Assembly: GCF_905475345.1 (NCBI RefSeq)
Contig: NC_066586.1
Span: 14,025,900 to 14,089,899 of the forward strand
Direction of reading: 5' to 3'
Source: Vespula vulgaris
Taxonomy: Eukaryota > Arthropoda > Insecta > Hymenoptera > Vespidae
Length of the DNA stretch: 64,000 nucleotides
In this document: positions 33,291 to 44,520 of the stretch, piece after piece
Layout of the letters: the number at the start of each line of letters is the position of its first letter
How positions within the stretch are numbered: position 1 is the first letter of the stretch
Notes under the pieces: model-generated
The model's database searches: none
What the model saw: only the letters and a program-made list of their open reading frames with translations
What the model was told of the DNA's origin: nothing
Made by a program: the position numbers and the translations under genes

Positions 33291-33960
33291 TTTCTGTTCT
33301 CTCTCTCTTTTTTTTTTTAGTTTTTGTTTGTTTTTCTTCTTCTTTCCTCTCTCTCTCTCTTTCTCTCTTTGGTTTTTTTTGTTTCGTTCTTTTGAATAAA
33401 ACGTTACAACAAAAGGAAAAAGTTTAATGCAGCGAATAAACTCGAAGTTATTCAAGGTAATAAGACAATTTTGAATGTCTCGTACATTGTATAACTACTG
33501 TGTGATTACGAAGGAAAGAATTAAAAAAGAAAAAAAGATAGATAAAAAGAGAAAAGAAAGAATTCCTCCTGTTTTATACGACATTCCTGGTGACATTCTT
33601 CGAGAGGAAGGAATAAATTAATTAAAGCCTAACGCGTTATGATTACCCACTGGACGTCTATTAGTCAAATCCATGACTTTCACTTAGGCATGTTCGATTG
33701 CCTGTTAAATTCCGAAAGAGAGTACTCTTGCGAGAACGAGAGATATACATCACATACATACGTACATACATACATACATACATATATTTATATACATATA
33801 TATCCTACTTATGTTAGTAAAAACGTACGTAGCTTTTGAAAATGAGGGATATAAATAAATCATTAGGCCGACCCAGGCGATTCCTATTTTCGCCGTTTCT
33901 TTTTCTCCATTTTACTTGCTTGCTTACATTTAATCTCGACTCTCCTATGTTCCGCGTATA
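33291..33960. other. Pyrimidine tract, AT-rich DNA and (ACAT)n
   Basis: A C/T-rich tract at 33295-33390 and ACAT repeat at 33750-33785; no gene seen. Confidence 0.55.
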
Positions 33961-33979
33961 ACTCGTGATAGATATCCAC

Positions 33980-34031
33980 ATTTTCTCTCTGTCTCTCTCT
34001 ATCTCTCTTCCCCTCTTTCTTCCTCTCCCTC

Positions 34032-34062
<31 letters not shown>

Positions 34063-34100
34063 CTATGTCTCTCTTTCTCTTTCTCTTTCTCTCGAAGTAA
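33980..34100. repeat. CT-rich interrupted microsatellite
   Basis: CT and CTTT units with the purest part at 34039-34064. Confidence 0.93.
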
Positions 34101-34109
34101 ATATAGATT

Positions 34110-34400
34110 TGATCTTGCGGCTAAGCTAATCGAGGGAACTCGTGCCACGTATGAAGTCACGGCCTACCTATTTGTTGTTACTACCAAGTTTATTAAGTTA
34201 ATAACGACGGTTTATTTAAGGCACCGGCCACGCGTGGCTCGCGATTCATCACCGTTTTACATTGTTTACCAAACGTCATAACACGACATTCCCGCCAGAT
34301 TAATGACCACACTTTCCGTTCCCTCATTTCACCGGTTGAAAGCAAACTGCCTATATTTACTATTACGGCACGCCGTCTGTTGAATATCATCGACCGACCG
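34110..34400. other. Unique block
   Basis: Contains GGTTTATTTAAGGCACCGGCCACGCG (34210-34235 region) and TTGTTACTACCAAG words. The minus frame 34193-34390 is unrecognised. Candidate regulatory DNA. Confidence 0.3.
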
Positions 34401-34404
34401 AGCT

Positions 34405-34515
34405 CAGCTTCTTCTTCTTCTTCTTCTTCTTCTTCTTCGTTTTCTTTTTCTTTTTCTTTTTATTTTATTATTTTTTTTCTTTCTGTTTTTCTGTTTTTTT
34501 TTTCTATTTTTTTTC
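34405..34515. repeat. (CTT)n and T-rich tract
   Basis: CTT units to 34438, then TTTTC-type pyrimidines. Confidence 0.92.
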
Positions 34516-35420
34516 ACTCCACGTACCGAGGTAGATGGTTCTCTCGAGTGCAGACCTCTCGCTCATTAGATTCCTACATTCGGTAACGTGGTAAACATCC
34601 AAGGAAATTGCCTCCCTCCTCCCCCTTACCCCATACCTGACGAGCCCACCTTTTCCTCCCTCTCGATCGGACTTCTCACGAGATTAATGATCTTTTCTCT
34701 TTCAAACGGAAATCCGAAAGAAGTTAAGAACGTTAAGGACTAGATCGAATTTGGATTTGAACGTAATTTTCTACTGTAATTGATTCGTTTGAAAATAAAA
34801 TAATATAACGAATAAACGCGAAAGAGCGAAAGGGATATAACGATATAGCAGGAAATTGATTTTACGATGTTTCGTAACATTATAGAATAATTTTCAATTA
34901 AGGAATGATCGTTGGAAAATTAGAAAGGGATAAACTAACGCCATATAAGTCATTCGATAATTTAAAGAAATAGAAATAGAAAGAGAAAGAGATAGAGATA
35001 GGAGAGCTAACGTAACGTAACTTCTTCGAAGAATCGCACTACGGCCGTAGGCCTAATATGTCGCAAGTAAGATGGTAGGAGGGGGTGCGAACGCTATAAT
35101 GGAAAGGATATTAAGAGAAAACCAGTCTGAGCCATATATGCGTTTGACCCATTATGCGACTAAAACGAGGGCCTTTTTTATTACGTCGAACCCGACGACG
35201 TGTGGTCTCTCACTGTGTATAAGTATTTGATCGTTCGACTGTTATAAATTTAATTAGAGTTTTTAAACGATGACTTATATGCGTTCTCCCTATAAAAGCG
35301 ATAACTATGCTCCTTAACTCGTAACCGTATTAACGCGATTAACGTTGTGCGATTAAACTGCGTATACGTATAAAATCGAGTATAAAAATTTTTTTCTTTA
35401 CGAGTATATTTTATCTTTCC

Positions 35421-35424
<4 letters not shown>
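34516..35424. other. Unique and AT-rich DNA, no recognised gene
   Basis: A GC-richer block at 34530-34690, AT-rich DNA, and a second block at 35010-35220 with TACGGCCGTAGGCC. A TATAAAAGCG word at about 35291 resembles a TATA box but has no supporting downstream signal. Confidence 0.4.

Positions 35425-35494
<70 letters not shown>
35425..35494. repeat. (CT)n microsatellite, 70 bp
   Basis: Thirty-five perfect CT units. Confidence 0.98.
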
Positions 35495-35495
<1 letters not shown>

Positions 35496-36385
35496 ATGTT
35501 TTCTTTTTCTTTATTTCTTTTTTTTCCTTTCTATTTTTTCCTTCAGATTTCTTGTTTCATAATTTTGCTTGAATATTAATTAATAGATATCACAAGAGTC
35601 TCCTCGATATTTATTATTTTAAATATTAAATAAATTTAATATAACGAACGATACGAGATTTGTTCGACGAATTTTCAAATGGAAAAAAATTATTTGTAAT
35701 AAATTAACTGTTTGTTTTTTTTCTTTTCCTTTTCTCTCTTTCTCTCCCTCTCTTCTTTTTTTACGTATCAAATCGACGATTATGGTCAAAATAGGTAGTT
35801 TGTAACTACTGGATTGGCCGAACGATCACTATGTCAGTGTTAATAGTGACGAAGGACTACGGGAATTGATTTAACCATAGGTTATGAATTCTTAAGATTA
35901 TGGCTTCGACGATGAAAACCGATCGCAGACGCATTTAACTTTCTCTTTCTATCTTCACTTCTTCTTCTTCCTTTACTTCTTCTACTTCGTCTTCTTCTAC
36001 TTCTTCTTATGTATATGTATATTCCATAAATGAGACCTGTCGCGTCGAGTCGTTCTCGATTGGTATAATGTTCCCGTCAAGGTATACGTATTCGCGAAGA
36101 TTTAATGTCAGCTTGTCAAACGACGTTACACGCGGACACGACAGCCTCTCTATTACTTTTTTTTATCTCTCGACTCTCTAAAAATATTCTCTCTCGAATT
36201 TATATATATATATATAAATTTTTTTTTTATATTTTTGGCTATTCTTTTTTTTTTTTTTCATTTTATTTACGCAACGATCGACCGGCCATATTTTGTAGCA
36301 GGCTCGTCGGTGGTGGTGATGGTGATGGTGGTAGTGGTGGTTGCTTCAAAAGCGAGTCGTAAAAAAGGACTTTCTTTTTGTTCGC
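35495..36385. other. AT-rich DNA with pyrimidine tracts and a GGT repeat
   Basis: C/T tracts at 35505-35545, 35715-35760 and 35940-36010; a GGTGGT/GATGGT repeat at 36308-36342. The unique part at 35770-35940 carries no visible exon. Confidence 0.5.
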
Positions 36386-36387
36386 GA

Positions 36388-36432
36388 GATAGATAGATAG
36401 ATAGATAGATATATATATATATATATATATAG

Positions 36433-36480
<48 letters not shown>
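36388..36480. repeat. (GATA)n(TA)n(GATA)n(GA)n compound array
   Basis: About seven GATA units, twelve AT units, seven GATA units and fourteen GA units in succession. Read on either strand this gives Ile/Tyr/Ser/Leu chains. Confidence 0.98.
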
Positions 36481-36484
<4 letters not shown>

Positions 36485-36652
36485 CAATGCAGCAGCTACA
36501 TCGAATGTCGATAAACGAGCTGACTTGTCAGTCGATAGAAACTCCGCTTCCGGTTGTCCAAAGCGAATCGTGGTCATTGTCCCCGTCGATGGATGCGTCC
36601 GAGTTTTTTAATGCGACTTTGATGCTGACTATGGTCGATCCTAACACACCAC

Positions 36653-36654
<2 letters not shown>
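36481..36654. other. Unique segment between microsatellites
   Basis: The plus frame 36487-36840 is ordinary for about 57 codons (ATG at 36487) and then enters the CT array. The minus strand is open as well. No domain or splice pattern. Confidence 0.2.
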
Positions 36655-36696
<42 letters not shown>

Positions 36697-36740
36697 TTCT
36701 TTCTCTTTCTTTCTCTCTCTATATCTTTCTCTTTTTCTCT
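36655..36740. repeat. (CT)n and CTTT repeat
   Basis: Pure CT to 36692, then TTTCTCTTTC units. Confidence 0.96.
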
Positions 36741-37430
36741 CATTTTCTTCGAGTCGGGTAAACTTATAATGGATATCGACGTTATAATGATACATAATAC
36801 ATTTGATAATGTCAACGATCATGGGACATGTGATTGTTGAAACTTGGTAGAAATTTGCAAATCTCGATTCTATTATATGCAGTTAAATATACTCAAGTAA
36901 AAATAGTCTAAATTTTGTAACTCCTTTTGTTTGGATCGCTCGGGCTGGTTTCACGAAGTAATGATAATAATTTAATATGTTGATCTGTCGATTTAATTAA
37001 TTTTTAAATAGTAATAAGAGAACAACAAAAATATATAATATAATTAACGACTTGTATAATTCAATTATGTTAATCACCGATCTAATTGATGATTATACGA
37101 TTGATTGAATCATTAAAAATGTATAATTCTAAATTACTATTGATAATTAAATATCTCAATCGGAATCGAATAAAATATTACTTGAAACATTCATGGAAGA
37201 GTGATGTTAAATTGATTGATACACTTTTAATCATGACATTACACACACACAAACACACACACACACACATATATATATCGTAATGATTAAATCATCCAGA
37301 TATAAACAAAATAATTGATAAAACGATAGATAGAAAAGATAGAGTCAAGTTCAACCTTGCGAAAAGTGAAAGATTAAGCTCGAATGTCGGATCGGAGATT
37401 GCAAGAAGGAAACCATAGGTAAGAGACAGG
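36741..37430. other. AT-rich DNA with (CA)n
   Basis: CACACACA at 37241-37269; otherwise AT-rich and featureless. Confidence 0.55.
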
Positions 37431-37504
37431 TCCTAGAAAAGGGTTAGGGCCAAGACAAGGGCCAGGTCTGTAAGACTAAGGGCTAAAGAGTGCACACGAC
37501 TGAC

Positions 37505-37670
37505 TTCTCCAGTTAAAAAGAGAGAAGAAAAAAAGGGTAGAAAGAGAAAGAGAGGATGGAGGATGAAAAAGAACAGAGAAGGTTGAGATGGAAGAGAAGG
37601 AGGAGGAGGAGGAGGAAGAGGAGGAGGAGAAGGAGGTGGAGGAGGTGGTGGAGGTGGTGGAGGAGAAAGA
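37505..37670. repeat. A/G tract with (GGA)n and (GGT)n
   Basis: Purest GGA/GGAGGT at 37591-37667; minus-strand frames read as poly-Pro or Leu/His. Confidence 0.95.
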
Positions 37671-37689
37671 AACGTCGAAGGTAAAGGAA

Positions 37690-37860
37690 GGTGGAGGGCA
37701 TCTGCCTCCTTACAATTAAACGAAGCCTCGGAAGCCCTCGAAAGCAAGCGGCCGTCGAGCAGTCAACAGCTGCGCATCTGAATACTAATTTGAAATGTTT
37801 ACACACCCGCGCGGCGCACTTACACTTCAGCCGGCACCCACGTTTCTTAGAGACTATTTC
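37690..37860. promoter_or_regulatory. Island with paired E-boxes
   Basis: CAGCTG at 37767-37772 and CATCTG at 37775-37780, two bases apart, inside a unique GC-richer block. Such CANNTG sites are bound by bHLH proteins. Spacing this tight suggests alternative use and not simultaneous use. Frames are open on both strands (37691-38053, 37513-38049) only with help from CT/GA tracts. Confidence 0.3.
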
Positions 37861-37965
37861 TTTCTCTGTCTGTTTGTCTCTCTTTTTCTCTATCTCTATG
37901 TCTATCCGTTTCTCTCTTTTTCTTTCTCTTTCTGTCTTTCTTTCTTTCTTATTTTTTTCTACCAT
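37860..37965. repeat. CT/CTTT pyrimidine tract
   Basis: TTTCTCTGTCTG and TTTCTCTTT units. Confidence 0.88.
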
Positions 37966-38101
37966 TGCTCCGTCTCTAACGATAAAACACAACGAGAAAG
38001 TCACTAATGGTTTCAGCCTTCTTCTACCAAGAGACTTGTCTTCTAACAAATGAAACTAACCCATCGTATTAACGTTGACTCCTCGCATTGATTCGTCTCC
38101 T

Positions 38102-38234
38102 TTAACCCTTAGAAGGTAGCACAAAGAAAGAACGTTACATAGATATTATTTTTTTAATTGACAAAAGGAAATTAATCTAATTGAAATTATTTTATAATAC
38201 ATTTTATACCTGTACGACGCTTTTTAAGAGTTAA
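38102..38234. mobile_element. Possible piggyBac-type miniature element (133 bp)
   Basis: The left end reads TTAACCCTTAGAAGG from 38102. The right end, read on the minus strand from 38234, is TTAACTCTTAAAAAG. They agree at about 12 of 15 positions, with transitions as differences, and both start at TTAA, the target of piggyBac elements. No transposase, and the interior is AT-rich. Chance remains possible because the match is short. Confidence 0.3.
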
Positions 38235-38332
38235 AAGATCGGAAAGTAATTGATTATATATTCTGTTAATTAATAAACTTTTTCATCGGTCACCCACGCA
38301 CGCGTAACGATTTCATAAAATTCGTGATCAAG

Positions 38333-38334
<2 letters not shown>

Positions 38335-38372
<38 letters not shown>
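38335..38372. repeat. (TA)n microsatellite
   Basis: Nineteen TA units. Confidence 0.98.
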
Positions 38373-38373
<1 letters not shown>

Positions 38374-38399
38374 GATCAAATCTTAAGATTTCATCTTTC

Positions 38400-38765
38400 T
38401 CTTCGTAATAATTAAACACGGCACTTGACTTGCCAGCCCTTTTTCCCAAGTAACTTAAGCGCGTGCCAGCAACCCACCACCGTCCCTATCGAAAAGTCCC
38501 TCTTATTTTTGGTAGGGCTCATTTCCATAGCGATTTCACGGCTGTCGCGAGCTCCCCAATAAAAGCTACGGTCAAATATTTATGAAGATGTAAGCGTTAT
38601 TTTGATAAGCAGACCTGAATTGATATCGGCTACCCTTTTTCGTAAAGCATTTTACAGAAGACCAGAGGGGCTTCTCGAAAGTGCGAATATAAACGCGTCC
38701 ACGCTTTCTACCCCTAGGGGGTTCAGGGAATAAGATCCGATTCCTGTTTCAATATCCTTCGGAGT
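38400..38765. other. Unique GC-richer block
   Basis: Contains GGCACTTGACTTGCCAGCCC, AACCCACCACCG and TCACGGCTGTCGCGAGC words, then a TATTTATGAAG word of Caudal/Hox-like type. No protein-like frame. Candidate regulatory DNA. Confidence 0.35.
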
Positions 38766-38769
38766 GAAT

Positions 38770-38804
<35 letters not shown>

Positions 38805-39754
38805 GGTGAGAGTGAAGACCGAATCGGATGGATGAAATATGTCAAAGGAAACTTTTTGACACAGGCCATCATCGATAACGAATAACAAATATGATTTTAT
38901 CGACGATGATCGTCTTAGGATATATTTTTTAAGCCATATTGCATATTATTAATCCGACTAAATCGAAAGAAAGGGTTTTATATTTATATAGTGTACGTAT
39001 GTATGTATATACATATGTATGAGTGCATGTATATTAGAACTGGAGTTTGTAAATGGTATGATAAAGGAAGTCACATAATTTTGCTAATTCATGAATACGA
39101 GAAATATGGTGTATGATAAAGAAAAAGAAGTACATCAACAAAACGTTGTATCCGATACCAATGAAAAGTTTAAAACGTACATAAGATAATATTATGAGTG
39201 TGTATGAATATACATAGATCATGATTTACTTATTTTACTGCGACTAGTTTAAACGTATTTAAACGATTACTCATAATCGCGTTGAATATCTGTATACAAG
39301 CATAAGTAATAAATTTTTCAAAGGCCTTGCGATTATTATCATTACGACTTTGTTACACATGAAAAATAGATAAATTTTTTTCTTATTCCAAAATTTTTTT
39401 TTTCAATTCCAAAACTTATTTATAATAATGTTATTTCTTTTTTTGTTATTTCATGAAATTGTTATTTCTTTTTTATACATACAAATATCGACACTCTTAA
39501 TAATAACTTTACGATTTTTTAAATCATTCTTTTCTAAAAATTTAGACACTTTGATATTTTTGCGGACTATAATAACCGATATAAATGAAAGATCGAGGAT
39601 GAAAATCGGAATAACGAGAGAGTCTAATAGAGCGAATATAACAAAATGACGACTGCGACAAATTTTTCTTCTTAGTCTTTACTTAACGATTTTATTTGCA
39701 TGAAACAACACTTTGCCAAAATTTCAAATCTCTATCATTTCCTTAAAGGATTAT
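38766..39754. other. GA run then AT-rich DNA
   Basis: GA at 38772-38805; the rest is AT-rich with TATG and T-rich stretches. The plus frame 39428-39649 is Phe/Leu/Ile-rich and unrecognised. Confidence 0.5.
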
Positions 39755-40395
39755 ATGGGATACAGAATACAATTGGACATAATAGGAGAGGACAAACTAG
39801 GATCAGATCGAATAGGATCAACTTGGATTAAAAATTATTGAATTGAATCGAATAGGACCCAACTGGATCGACCAAAAAATTGGATAGGACCAGACGGATC
39901 GGATCGACTTGACTAGCTTGGTCCATCTCGGCTCGGCTCGACTCGGTTTGCCTCCGGATTGCGTATAAGCTTTAGTCTGTGGTTTTGATTTAGGTTTTGA
40001 ATGTGGTTTTGTCTGTGGTTACGTCTGGGGTTTTGGATCTAATCAATCGTATTTGATCCTGCACGTTCTAATTCGATCTTTTTCAATTTTGTCCGATTCT
40101 ATTTGATTCTATTTAAACTTATTCGATCGTGTTTAACACCAGCTGATCATATTCGATCCTATTCGATCCAATTCAATACTTCTCAATTTTGTTCAAACCA
40201 GTTCGATCCTATTCGATCCCATTTGATCTCATTCGTTCTTTTTTAATTCCATTCGATCAATTTCGATCTTATTTAATCCTATTTGATCCTGTTCGATCTT
40301 ATCAGATTTATTTCAATTTTATCCAGTCTTATTTGCTCCTATTCAGTCTTATTCGGACCTATTCTATCCTATTCGATCCTATACAATCCTTTTGG
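39755..40395. repeat. Decamer minisatellite in opposite orientations around a 12-bp repeat hinge
   Basis: About 39780-39950 is built of diverged 10-bp units like AATAGGATCG. From about 40045 to 40395 the units are the reverse complement, like ATTCGATCCT; about twenty are countable in register from 40199. Between them lie five 12-bp units (GTCTGTGGTTTT type) at 39975-40034. The plus frame 40189-40425 is a by-product: three decamers give a repeating 10-residue Arg-Ser-Tyr / Pro-Phe-Asp pattern. Confidence 0.88.
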
Positions 40396-40399
40396 ACAA

Positions 40400-41105
40400 T
40401 TAAATTTTTCATTATGGAGTTATAGAAATTAATATTTATTCTCCATAAGAATATCCAAACGTTTTTTAACTATGTCCCACCAAACAACTTTCTTGAAATT
40501 TTTACCGATATATAATCGATTATAGTAGATAGATAGATTATTATTCTTGACTTTTTAGATGGATATCATTCGAAGGCTTGTTTGTAAAACACACATCCAA
40601 CAAATCAATTATTCTTGTTATATTTTTTTAATAATTCCTTTTAAATACCTTAAGTAATAACAAAGAAAAAAAAAAGATAATAAAGTTTAACGCTTTTGTT
40701 TAACCTCCATTTAAACCTTAAAAGTGTGGTTAGACATTTGAAATATTTTTCTCGTAAAGGTACTCAATAAATAATAATAACAAAAATTGCCGTGGAAACT
40801 ACTTGCTAGTGCTTATCCTGCTAGGCACTTTGTCGAATTATTTACGGAGTAAACGAAGTATGTAGATCGTAAAAGGGAAACTCGATTCGATTTCGCGGGA
40901 AGAGAAAAATGACACGCATTTTCATAAATTTCCAAAGGCTTAATACTTTATGCATGCAGGATCGCGGATTTGTCTCGGTAATCTGAGAATGTCCACGTGC
41001 GGAGATCGACGCCTAGTATAGAAGCATAGTAACGTCGACAATTTCTGCATAGGATCGTACAGGGCACCCTTTTCGATCCACCCCTTCGACTAAAACTACC
41101 CCCGC
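40400..41105. other. AT-rich DNA then unique block
   Basis: No gene visible. A GC-richer block at 40960-41105 leads into the CT array. Confidence 0.45.
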
Positions 41106-41108
41106 TGT

Positions 41109-41170
41109 TCTCTCTCTCTCTCTCTCTCTCTCTCTATTTTCTATCTCATTTTCTTTCTCTTTTCCTCTCA
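41109..41170. repeat. (CT)n microsatellite with pyrimidine tail
   Basis: Pure CT to 41135. Confidence 0.95.
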
Positions 41171-41656
41171 TAGAAACTAGAAATGGCACGCGTAGGGTGT
41201 TGGTGGTAGCAGACACGTGCGTCGAAGGGTGGACCACCCCTGCTTTTGCTCGTCTGCAAGGTGCCTCTCTATGCTCATTGTACGCCCAACATTCGCCACG
41301 CTATTTTATTAAAACATACGACATTTCCGATTCAAAGTCTTCTCTCTTCCCTCCCACACTTCACCTACTCTCACTCTCTATTCCTCTCCATCCCATCGAA
41401 TTTTAATCTCTACCTTCTTCTATGCTTTTTTTCATTCCATTTTTTGCTTTCTATATATACAATACATTACTCATAATATATACAAATGAAAAACTCATTT
41501 CGAGATTCATTCAGTAATAAAAAGAAAAAGAAAGAAAAAAAAGGCAAATCTTCCCCTTCATGATTTAATGATAGAGATAATAATGTTATTCGTTCGATAG
41601 AAATATATAAAATTTTTTATGAACAAGAGCTCTACGAAATGTTTACAAGATGCAAG

Positions 41657-41659
<3 letters not shown>
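41171..41659. other. Unique block then AT-rich DNA
   Basis: The plus frame 41197-41406 has ordinary residues for about 50 codons before a CT-rich end; no domain recognised. A/G tract at 41520-41545. Confidence 0.3.
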
Positions 41660-41702
<43 letters not shown>

Positions 41703-41722
41703 TCTTCTTCTTCTTCTTTTTT
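41660..41722. repeat. (CT)n(CTT)n microsatellite
   Basis: Twenty CT units followed by six CTT units. Confidence 0.97.
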
Positions 41723-41856
41723 TACTTTTATAGGGAGACCATATACCGACGATATAAAGTAGCTCCATTCGCGTCGATATACCAACCCGGCCAATCCAGG
41801 CTGACTCGATTTTCCTTTTATGTTATCAATTTGGATCCTCGTCGGTTCTCCCCTCC

Positions 41857-41887
<31 letters not shown>

Positions 41888-42134
41888 TATACTATTCCAA
41901 GACGAGAAGCGCAGTATTTTGTACTTTATCGAGGGATATATCGCTGATTTTTCTTCTACATATTGATTTTACCGCGACGATAAGGTCTATCGGGGGTCCC
42001 TCTAACGTATTCCCTTTGATACTTCTTCGCATATACTTCTTCCGTCAGTTTTCCATCGATTCGAAAAGCGTAGCTTATCGAAGATGTATTTATATGTTTG
42101 AAAGAGAAAGATGGAAGAGATAGTGAAAGATAGT
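41723..42134. other. Unique DNA with a CT run, no recognised gene
   Basis: CT at 41857-41888; frames here are repeat-assisted. Confidence 0.4.
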
Positions 42135-42136
42135 AT

Positions 42137-42182
<46 letters not shown>
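42135..42182. repeat. (GA)n microsatellite
   Basis: GA with one GATA interruption. Confidence 0.97.
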
Positions 42183-42188
<6 letters not shown>

Positions 42189-42194
42189 TAGAGA

Positions 42195-43040
42195 AAACTA
42201 GCATGTAGTTTTTGATGCTTTGACGATTCGAATGTTGTTACTCTGTCGTTTCGGATACCAGACAGCTTCAGACGGTTTCATTCGAAAAATGCACACCAGT
42301 TTTATATACTCTACCTTGTATATCACACATACATACATATATATATATATATACAAACATATATATGGTATATATATTTCGACGTGTTCACGCGTGAAAT
42401 TTGTGGACGAGCTCTTTGTTACTCGAACGAGAGCGAATTCGTGTTCATTCGGACACGTAGGATGTGTCGTATTTTTCGATTTTTTCTTTTTTGTTTTCTT
42501 TCTTTTTTTTTTTTTTTTTTTATTTCGTTTGTTTAGATTTCATTCGTACGCAAAAGAAAACACTAGCGCAAAACGAATCATATATCTATCGATATGCGCG
42601 AAACATTTCGATTAATCGTTTCTAAGATAAGATGCGAATGAAAAATGATTGAGTAGTTAACTACCTTACACGAAGTTACACAACGTTGAATCATATACTG
42701 ATACGCGTTAAACGTGTTCGATTAATCGGGCTTGGGTTTTCGAGATAAGAAGCGAATGTAAATATAACAAGAGTAAGTACCTTTGAGAGAATCAACAAAC
42801 GATCGATTATTTGGTATCGTTAAAATATGCCGATATGTTCTCTGCGAGTCAAAGGATTACAAGAATATCCCTATAGATCAGCACGTAGTTTTCATTTTTC
42901 TCGTTAGCCTCTTCTATCCCCACCCCCTTCACCTCCCCCTCACTACTTCTCGTCAAGCACTCTCCCACTTTTTCTCTTCTTCCTATGTTTCTCTCTTTTC
43001 CGCGAGAATCGTTCGTTTCTTCGTTCAAAGAAAAAGAGAG
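42195..43040. other. Unique and AT-rich DNA with poly-T, no gene seen
   Basis: ACATAT repeats at 42326-42366, and T-rich DNA with a 20-base poly-T at 42502-42521. The frames 42220-42615 and 42783-43127 run across these and a GA tract. Confidence 0.45.
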
Positions 43041-43288
43041 AGAGAGAGAGAGAGGGACAGAGGGAGGAACCCACCCTTCCTTCAGCCAGACTACACCCCG
43101 TCTGGAAGTTCGCGAACAATAGTTTGAAAAGCACTGCCCTAGACAGTAATCCACTGAAATACTGGCCAGCGGAAACTGGATCCTAACTTTTAAAGAAATG
43201 AACTTCGTAATCTCTAACCATGCTGGTAGACTCGTCCGTAGCTTGCTAGAGCAGCCTATCTCCGGAACGAAACATTTTCGAAAGCGCA

Positions 43289-43290
<2 letters not shown>
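43041..43290. other. GA run and unique block
   Basis: GA at 43035-43054 precedes a unique block with CCCCGTCTGGAAG and TTTGAAAAGCACTGCCCTAG. The minus frame 42849-43334 (161 codons) spans it together with TA and GA repeats; no domain. Confidence 0.3.

Positions 43291-43329
<39 letters not shown>
43291..43329. repeat. (AT)n microsatellite
   Basis: Nineteen AT units. Confidence 0.98.
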
Positions 43330-43334
<5 letters not shown>

Positions 43335-44000
43335 TTTTTTCGTCGATTAACAAGCAACTTTCTCAACAGAGGTTGTTGCCAAAAACTTAAAAAAAAGAAA
43401 GAAAAGCTTTTTTCTTTTAACTCGATATAATAATATTCTTTTCAACATCTATTGATAATTCTTTTCAAATACTCTGGAAATTGATTTCTTTCGTATCTAC
43501 AAGAAAAAAGAAAAAGAAACAACGAACAAAATTATTAAGCGGTATGGGTTGACGTTAATGTCCTAGATTTGGGCTGCTAATGAACTTTTCTTTTTCCTTT
43601 CTCGAACGATTACATGAATAAAATAAGGTTTATAAAATATAGACGTATATGATCGGATATGAAAGAAATAAGGAAAGAGAGGAAAAACGTGTTTCCTCTG
43701 CGATCCTTTGAGATAATTGAACGAAAAAAAAAAAGATACGTTACGTACTAATTGTAAGAAGAAAAAGAAGAAGCAGAAGCAGAAGAAGAAGAAGAAGAAG
43801 AAGAAGAGAAACGTAATCATTACGTTTCGAGTCGTTTTTATCGTTAAAGAAAAATCAGCGTAGTAACAATGTAGTAGTTACATCTAACTCGTCGTTTAAT
43901 CGTACACGTTACACGCCTATTCGAGATATCCTCTGAGTCGTGGCTGGAGATAAAACGATTCCATTTTCTCTGTGTATCTCTAAAAGGCTTGCCGTTGATT
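43330..44000. other. AT-rich DNA with (GAA)n
   Basis: GAA array at 43758-43808 including GCA variants; no gene seen. Confidence 0.6.
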
Positions 44001-44004
44001 TTGT

Positions 44005-44150
44005 CATCGTGAGTGAGTGCGTGAGTGCGTGAGTGTGCGCGCGCGCTTACGCGCGCTCCCAAGTATACACGGTTCCTATCGGTGCTGCCGTTCTCCGGCC
44101 ACGGCAATAATCGCTCAGGCTCCTCCGTTCGGCCGCTGCTCATGTAAACA
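44005..44150. other. GC-rich block with GTGAGTGC repeat and alternating GC
   Basis: GTGAGTGC units at 44009-44033, then GCGCGCGCTTACGCGCGC at about 44038-44055, an alternating purine-pyrimidine hairpin that could adopt Z-DNA. Unique CpG-rich DNA follows. Confidence 0.5.
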
Positions 44151-44239
44151 GTTAATCTAAATCCCGAGCAAGCAACGATGTAATGTTATGCGCCGCGCAA
44201 GACTCATTATACTTGTAAACCAGTCTGAGCGTCGACCAC

Positions 44240-44442
44240 AGATCAAACGTATACATATATATTATCCGTGCGCGCTATTCGCACCCACACATGCGTAGAA
44301 ACACAAACGAATGTATATGTATGTATGTTATATATATATATATACACATATACAAAGGAATATATTTTACACGTTCTCTGGTGAACGAAGCCATTGGCCA
44401 CACGACGCGATCGATATATGTATATATAGATATATACATGTA

Positions 44443-44497
<55 letters not shown>

Positions 44498-44520
44498 ATG
44501 TCTATGCATGTATGAAAATC
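44240..44520. repeat. TATA/TATG region with (TA)n 44445-44495
   Basis: A TATATATACACATATAC run at 44329-44353 and a pure TA run of about 51 bases. Frames in this region are Ile/Tyr/His chains. Confidence 0.96.

Noticed and set aside
37439..37451. Telomere-like GGGTTAGGG
   Set aside because: A single occurrence without tandem units.
37513..38049. 178-codon minus-strand frame
   Set aside because: Composed largely of Leu/His and Lys/Glu/Arg from GGA and CT tracts.
39755..40395. CRISPR-like array
   Set aside because: The units are contiguous 10-mers with no unique spacers and no cas genes; the sequence is eukaryotic.
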